Shown here piece after piece: positions 59,417 to 64,000 of a stretch of 64,000 nucleotides of DNA (positions are counted from its first letter, which is position 1; every line of letters begins with the position of its first letter). The notes under the pieces are model-generated. The model worked only from the letters and a program-made list of their open reading frames with translations. It had not been told where the DNA came from and did no database searches. The DNA is from Trifolium pratense (lineage: Eukaryota > Streptophyta > Magnoliopsida > Fabales > Fabaceae). The translations under genes were made by a program, and so were the position numbers. Location: NCBI RefSeq assembly GCF_020283565.1, contig NC_060059.1:38742338-38806337 (forward strand). Direction: 5' to 3'.

Positions 59417-59789
59417 TACAATATACTATGAAAAATCAAGGGAAACCAAACTTTAATTGTTGCCGAAACAAAATTCAATCACAAAGAATATATGTTAACC
59501 GATTGTTGCCGTAACAAATTGAATCACAAAGATGCTCCAAATTGAAATTGTTGCCAACACCAAATGCAATAAAAAAGATGCTCCAAGTATGTTAACCGAT
59601 TGATCACAGGTACTTCCAAAATACTCAACACAAAATCAAAAAAAAAAGTGCCAATACTATTAATTATAAATAAACTCACGTTCCAACAATTCAAAGTATG
59701 AAAGACACTGATCCAAAGATCCAGGGAGAGAATAAACCAAACCTTCACTTTTCAAGTTCTGATCGAATCAACCAAGCTCTTTGATACCA

Positions 59790-59921
59790 TGTTAACAATC
59801 CATAGAAAGAGAAAACATAAAGTGGCTAGGGTTTCATTAGGAATAATCAAAAAGTAATTGAGTACAAAATAATAGAAAGGTATAAATACTAAAGTATAAA
59901 ATACTAAATAATAGAAGCTAT
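59790..59921 (-). repeat. Truncated 5' LTR of the composite's Copia
   Basis: On the minus strand it ends GGATTGTTAACA, followed by a PBS TGGTATCA (59782-59789). It is identical to the 3' LTR (61439-61597) over about 118 bp from TTTTATACTTTAG onward. The first ~40 bp of the LTR, including the TG terminus, are missing at the junction with the RT half. Confidence 0.85.
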
Positions 59922-59946
59922 TCTTGATCCTCTTTGGCAGCAGGCT

Positions 59947-61425
59947 ATGGCAGAGGAACTTGCTGCTTTGCATAAGACAAATACTTGGGATTTAGTACCT
60001 CTTCCACCAGGAAAACGTGCTATTGGGTCTCGTTGGGTATACAAGATCAAAACCAAATCTGATGGGTCAGTTGAGCGATACAAAGCACGTCTTGTTGCTA
60101 AGGGTTTCTCTCAACAGTATGGCATGGATTATGAAGAAACATTTGCTCCTGTTGCCAAAATGACTACTATTCGTACTCTTATTGCTGTTGCTTCTGTTCG
60201 TCAATGGAATATTTTTCAAATGGATGTTAAAAATGCATTTCTAAATGGTGATCTTCAGGAGGAAGTTTATATGGTACCTCCACCAGGTATTTCTCATAAT
60301 AAGGGAGTAGTGTGTAAGTTGAAGAAAGCTCTATATGGTCTGAAACAAGCTCCACGAGCTTGGTTTGAGAAGTTTTCTACCGTAATTACATCTCTTGGGT
60401 TCCGCTCTAGTGATCATGATTCTGCTTTATTTCTTAGGACCAATTCTCATGGTCGTATTCTATTATCCCTATATGTTGATGATATGATTATTACAGGTGA
60501 TGATGTTAATGGGATCAATGAGTTGAAATTACAGTTATCTAAACAATTTGAGATGAAGGACTTAGGCACTCTTCGATATTTTTTGGGGATTGAGGTTGCA
60601 TACTCCCCTAGAGGTTATCTTCTTTCACAATCTAAATATATTGCCAATATTCTTGAACAATCTCGTATTTCTGATACCAGATCAGCAGATAGTCCTCTTG
60701 AGCTCAATGTGAAATATGCTCCCTCTGATGGCGTTCCCTTATCGGATCCCACTCTGTATCGTACTTTGGTTGGCAGCTTGGTGTATCTTACTATTACCAG
60801 ACCAGATATTGCTTATGCAGTGCACATTGTCAGTCAGTTTGTTGTCTCTCCTACTACAGTGCATTGGGCAGCTGTTCTTCGCATTCTTCGTTATCTTCGA
60901 GGAACTCAATTTCAGAGTCTTCTTTTTCCTTCATCTTCTTCGTTGGAGTTACATGCTTACTCTGATGCAGATTGGGCTGGTGATCCCACTGATCGCAAGT
61001 CTACTACAGGTTTTTGTATTTTTCTAGGAGATTCTCTTATATCTTGGAAGAGCAAGAAGCAAGACATTGTATCTCGTTCTTCAACAGAAGCAGAGTATCG
61101 TGCTATGGCCACTACCACTTCAGAAATAGTGTGGTTACGTTGGCTTCTTTCTGATATGGGTGTTCCGCTGTCTAAACCAACTCCTATGTATTGTGATAAC
61201 AAAAGTGCCATTCAAATTGCTCATAACTCGGTCTTTCATGAACGCACCAAACACATTGAGATTGATTGTCACCTCACTCGTCATCATCTTCAACATGGCA
61301 CTATTATTTTACCATTTGTTTCTTCCTCCTTGCAGATTGCAGACTTGTTCACGAAAACTCATTCTATTAAACGTTTTCATTTCTTGATTGACAAACTCTC
61401 GATGCTTCCTGTTAATGCATCATGA
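59947..61425 (+). CDS. Copia reverse transcriptase-RNase H part
   Basis: Open frame of 492 codons ending in TGA; the same frame is open upstream to about 59922 (EAILDPLWQQ). Reverse transcriptase shows WVYKIKTKSDGSVERYKARLVAKGF, DVKNAFLNGDL, LYGLKQAPRAWF and the catalytic LYVDDM. RNase H shows SDADWAGDPTDRKSTTG, SRSSTEAEYRAMA and CDNKSAI. It ends with the usual Copia tail before a polypurine tract (GAGGGGGGA, 61430-61438) and the LTR. It has no promoter or start of its own and points away from its gag half. Confidence 0.93.
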   Translation: MAEELAALHKTNTWDLVPLPPGKRAIGSRWVYKIKTKSDGSVERYKARLVAKGFSQQYGMDYEETFAPVAKMTTIRTLIAVASVRQWNIFQMDVKNAFLNGDLQEEVYMVPPPGISHNKGVVCKLKKALYGLKQAPRAWFEKFSTVITSLGFRSSDHDSALFLRTNSHGRILLSLYVDDMIITGDDVNGINELKLQLSKQFEMKDLGTLRYFLGIEVAYSPRGYLLSQSKYIANILEQSRISDTRSADSPLELNVKYAPSDGVPLSDPTLYRTLVGSLVYLTITRPDIAYAVHIVSQFVVSPTTVHWAAVLRILRYLRGTQFQSLLFPSSSSLELHAYSDADWAGDPTDRKSTTGFCIFLGDSLISWKSKKQDIVSRSSTEAEYRAMATTTSEIVWLRWLLSDMGVPLSKPTPMYCDNKSAIQIAHNSVFHERTKHIEIDCHLTRHHLQHGTIILPFVSSSLQIADLFTKTHSIKRFHFLIDKLSMLPVNAS

Positions 61426-61438
61426 GTTTGAGGGGGGA

Positions 61439-61597
61439 TGTTAGATAATATATAAATAATATATTATATTAAGGGTAGTTTAGTCTTTTATACTTTAGTA
61501 TTTATACCTTTCTATTATTTTGTACTCAATTACTTTTTGATTATTCCTAATGAAACCCTAGCCACTTTATGTTTTCTCTTTCTATGGATTGTTAACA
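61439..61597 (+). repeat. 3' LTR of the composite's Copia (159 bp)
   Basis: TGTTAGATAATATA...GGATTGTTAACA, directly after the polypurine tract. It is followed at 61598 by ATCCAAACATATTTAACA, the last 18 bp of a TRIM LTR, so the Copia copy sits inside, or was joined within, a TRIM LTR. Confidence 0.9.
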
Positions 61598-61828
61598 ATC
61601 CAAACATATTTAACATGGTATCAGAGCCGGGTTAAGGACTGCAATGTGGGCATTTGACCCAGGACCACGCTAGGCGTGAGGGTGGGTGTTGAATATGTTG
61701 TTGTGTTGTTGGAGATTGTTTGAAGTCCCACATTGCTTAGGTTCCCGGGATGTGAAGTGTATAAATATGTGAGGGCAACCTCACCCTTTGAGCTAGCTTT
61801 TGGGGATGAGATCCAAACATATTTAACA
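61598..61828 (+). mobile_element. TRIM retroelement part: LTR stub, PBS, internal, full right LTR
   Basis: An 18-bp LTR end (61598-61615) is followed by PBS TGGTATCAGAGC (61616-61627), a ~71-bp non-coding internal region ending in a G-rich polypurine tract (GAGGGTGGG), and a complete 142-bp LTR (61687-61828, TGTTGAATATG...CATATTTAACA). The size and lack of genes define a terminal-repeat retrotransposon in miniature, mobilised in trans. Confidence 0.85.
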
Positions 61829-61833
61829 ATTCT

Positions 61834-62034
61834 TATATATAACTTGAGAAGATATATATAGCAAAATGAACAAGGATAAGGCCAACATATGATAATATAA
61901 TTTATATTAAAATTTGATTAATAAGATCCCAACAAAAATAACAAGCTAACAATCACCTCACTGTGACTGTTTTTAAACCAATCCCAATAATATAATACTA
62001 AGAAAATCTAAAATTAACAAAAGGGCGATTCAAA
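61834..62034. other. 3' flank of the nodulin-like gene
   Basis: AT-rich; no gene or repeat recognised. Probably includes the 3' UTR of the gene at 62035. Confidence 0.5.
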
Positions 62035-63228
62035 TCAGAAAAGCCACATAGCAACAATAACTCCAATAGCCACAAAAACACCACCACCTTGCAAAACAGT
62101 TGCCGCACTAGTTGGAGCTGGAGCAACAGCAGGACCAGGACCTGCAACCTCAGCTGGTGAAGGTGCAACTGCAGGTGAAATGGAAGCAGCAGGAGTAGGA
62201 CTCTTTCCTCCCCTTGGACTCATAACCACTATAGTAAGTTTCTGACCCTTTTCACAGTGACCCTTTTCTCCACTGATGTAGTAGTATGGACCAGAATGAT
62301 CAAATCTAACTTTTGTGTTTCCATCATTGTATTGTTTGATTGGGTTTGAGATGTTGCAACTCACATAATCCTCTTTGGTAACTTGCAAAACTGAGTCTTT
62401 TCCAGCTTCATATTTCCAAACTGTGAAAAAAAAATGAATAATTAGTCAAAACAAATGATAAAATATCAAAATAAAAAATGAATTTTGATTTACACTTGTT
62501 ATTGTTAAGGAAATAAAAACGATATTAAATAGAAGTCAAAAGTCAAAATTTGAACTTTAAAAACATTGAATACACAATTTTCAATAAAATATTTATACAT
62601 TTCCAACAAACAAAACATAAATTTTGAAAATAAGAAATAAAAAATTATGAAAATTATGAAAAATAAAATTGGGAATTTAGGGTTACAAGAAAGAAAAAAT
62701 GAATTTAGGTTAATAAAAAGGAATTGGGTTTTTGGAGATAAAATCACCAAAATGTTGATAATGTTAAAAAAAATTGAATTCATAAAAAAGAAAGGATTTT
62801 TAGGAATATTACCAAGATGATGAAAACATAACATAAAAAGATTGAATTTTTACAAATAACATAAAGAAATTATGAATGAAAAGGTTATAACTGCAAAGAT
62901 AATGAAGAAATCAACATAAAGATTGAATTTTTACTTATAAAAAAAACAAGATTAATTAATGGAAAAATAATACTAACTACTAAGATGATGAAAACAAAGG
63001 ATCTGGATTATTGAATTTTTACTGATAAAAATAATGAAAAAAGTGATAATTACTTAGATGGTCTCCAATTTGGAAGCGAACACTTTGAGCCCATTTGTTG
63101 AGTGAATCAGATTCAGATGGAATCTTCCAAGCATCGGTCTTTCCACCAAGCAAAACATCCTTAGTTGCTGCAGCAAAACCAAACACAAGAAAAAGGAGCA
63201 AAAGAGATGAAGAAGATGAAACAGCCAT
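62035..63228 (-). CDS. Early nodulin-like protein (phytocyanin domain, GPI-anchored)
   Basis: Two coding exons, 63054-63228 and 62035-62420, 186 residues. A signal peptide covers about 1-22 (MAVSSSSSLLLLFLVFGFAAA). The phytocyanin domain spans about 23-125 (DVLLGGKTDAWKIP, VRFQIGDHLIWKYEAGKDSVLQV, YVSCNISNP, YYYISGEKGHCEKGQKL). The two cysteines of the usual disulfide are present. The first copper-ligand His is replaced (KDSVLQV), so copper binding is unlikely, as in other ENODLs. A Pro/Ala/Ser-rich arabinogalactan-like stretch (about 130-165) precedes a hydrophobic tail (GGGVFVAIGVIVAMWLF) typical of GPI attachment. It acts at the plasma membrane/cell wall. The single intron splits the codon after GDHL, the family's usual place. 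Confidence 0.94.
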
Positions 63229-63230
63229 TG

Positions 63231-63249
63231 TTTTTTTTTTTTTGCAAAA

Positions 63250-63294
<45 letters not shown>
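63231..63294 (+). repeat. Two T runs (13 and 43 nt) in the 5' leader of the nodulin-like gene
   Basis: 63231-63243 and 63252-63294 are uninterrupted T on the plus strand, i.e. poly(A) in the mRNA sense. They are separated by GCAAAAAG, which recurs at 63295-63302. The shorter run ends two bases before the ATG. Confidence 0.95.
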
Positions 63295-63296
<2 letters not shown>

Positions 63297-63600
63297 AAAA
63301 AGTTAATAAAAGAAGTTTTTGTTTTGTAACAGATGCAGAAAATGAGGTTGGTTTAGGAATGTGAAGAGTGTGAGTTTTGGAGTGTTGTATTTATGGAGTG
63401 GTAATGAGAAACTAGCCGTTGTTTGATGGTTGGGATTTGTGAAAGAACGTTCTAGATTTACTATGGTGTGGGGTCCACTGTGTATTGTTTTCTTGTGCAT
63501 TGGTTGGGAATAAGGAAGTAACGGTCAAAAAATTGTGGTCTTCATAATACTGGCTAGTCAAGAATTTGGAAGGGTAGAGGAGGAGTTTCAATTTTGGGTC

Positions 63601-63763
63601 ATGTTAATATGTGCATAAAATGCACATATTAAGGTTCTAAATATAGAAAATTATATTTATTATTAAAAAAAATTTAATGCTTAAGAAGTTAAATGCACAT
63701 ATTTCAATATATTATTTTTACTTTTGCTTTCTTAATATGTACCTTTGGTACACATGTTAACAT
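63601..63763. repeat. MITE-like inverted repeat
   Basis: ATGTTAATATGTGCATAAAATGC at the left and the inverse of GTACCTTTGGTACACATGTTAACAT at the right form ~33-bp imperfect TIRs. The left TIR contains its own 12-bp hairpin (63604-63615 with 63621-63632). Confidence 0.7.
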
Positions 63764-64000
63764 TTTCCTTCAATTTTTACTGTACTATTTACATTTTCAT
63801 AGAATGATTCATTTTTATTTTTTTATCACCAAAGTACTTTGAATACTTTTTTTTTTACACAACTTTGGATACACTATGCTAGACGAATCCTAGGTGTTTG
63901 TTAGAAAAAGGTTTAACGGGTAAAGTGACGGAGTCAGAAATTTTTAATATTGGGCATCAAATATATAAATTTGTAATATTAAGTACTTCTTCCGTAATAC
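63764..64000. other. Intergenic, AT-rich
   Basis: Nothing recognisable to the right edge. Confidence 0.5.

Larger units (their letters stand above)
57281..61828. mobile_element. Rearranged Copia/TRIM composite with 60-bp perfect TIRs and 5-bp TSD
   Basis: Block order on the plus strand: TRIM LTR 3' end inverted (57281-57340); Copia integrase-protease-gag, minus (57341-59416); Copia 5' LTR, minus, truncated (59790-about 59921); Copia reverse transcriptase-RNase H, plus (about 59922-61425); polypurine tract; Copia 3' LTR, plus (61439-61597); TRIM LTR stub, PBS, internal region and right LTR, plus (61598-61828). The first and last 60 bp are exact inverted copies, and ATTCT flanks both sides (57276-57280, 61829-61833). 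The flanking duplication implies that the block entered as one unit. About 200 residues' worth of the integrase C-terminus-to-RT linker is missing. Confidence 0.85.

Noticed and set aside
59524..59973. Minus-strand ORFs over the LTR and PBS region
   Set aside because: They run through LTR and untranslated leader of the Copia element; not coding.
63095..63364. 89-codon plus-strand ORF with a Phe run
   Set aside because: Antisense to the nodulin-like exon 1 and created by the T homopolymers.

Overview
The window is plant nuclear DNA, most likely from a legume of the Medicago type. The evidence is AT-rich intergenic DNA, short GT-AG introns with T-rich acceptors, plant-specific families (L-type lectin receptor kinase, LURP-one-related proteins, early nodulin-like protein, chloroplast glutathione peroxidase), and many small plant transposons (Stowaway-like MITEs, Mutator-like elements, tRNA-derived SINEs, Copia, TRIM and LINE remnants). 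The species call is inference. Exon structures were read by eye from splice sites and protein similarity remembered from known families; no search was run.

Layout. 1-3031: a partial Copia retrotransposon (minus), inserted next to a folate-biopterin transporter gene (3503-5264, plus) whose first exon(s) are not visible; a 967-bp Mutator-like element lies just after that gene. 6960-8984: lectin receptor kinase (minus). 12262-15742: enhancer-of-rudimentary homolog (minus, 4 coding exons). 16435-16668: F-box relic. 16884-19557: a second, complete folate-biopterin transporter (minus), inverted relative to the first. 21085-24449: chloroplast glutathione peroxidase (minus, 6 exons). 24575-26900: dispersed repeats including a 347-bp foldback element. 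27937-31059: PP2C phosphatase (plus, 10 coding exons). 31818-43304: three tandem LURP-one-related genes (minus), the third broken, separated by a LINE tail, SINEs, MITEs and a TIR element carrying a fragment that resembles the N-terminus of an ATX-type histone methyltransferase. 43690-46006: Mutator-like elements, one nested in another. 46794-50554: cytosolic aspartyl-tRNA synthetase (plus, 10 coding exons). 52568-54078: C1D/Rrp47-like exosome cofactor (plus, 4 exons). 55955-56877: LINE relic. 57281-61828: a rearranged Copia/TRIM composite. 62035-63228: early nodulin-like phytocyanin protein (minus, 2 exons).

The genes are ordinary independent plant loci rather than a pathway cluster. The clearest local gene evolution is the inverted transporter pair and the LURP-one tandem array. 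The most unusual object is the 4,548-bp composite at 57281-61828. Its gag-protease-integrase half and its reverse transcriptase-RNase H half point in opposite directions, it is bounded by a perfect 60-bp inverted repeat that is the 3' end of a TRIM LTR at both ends, and it is flanked by a 5-bp direct repeat (ATTCT). This looks like integration of an already rearranged or chimeric cDNA.
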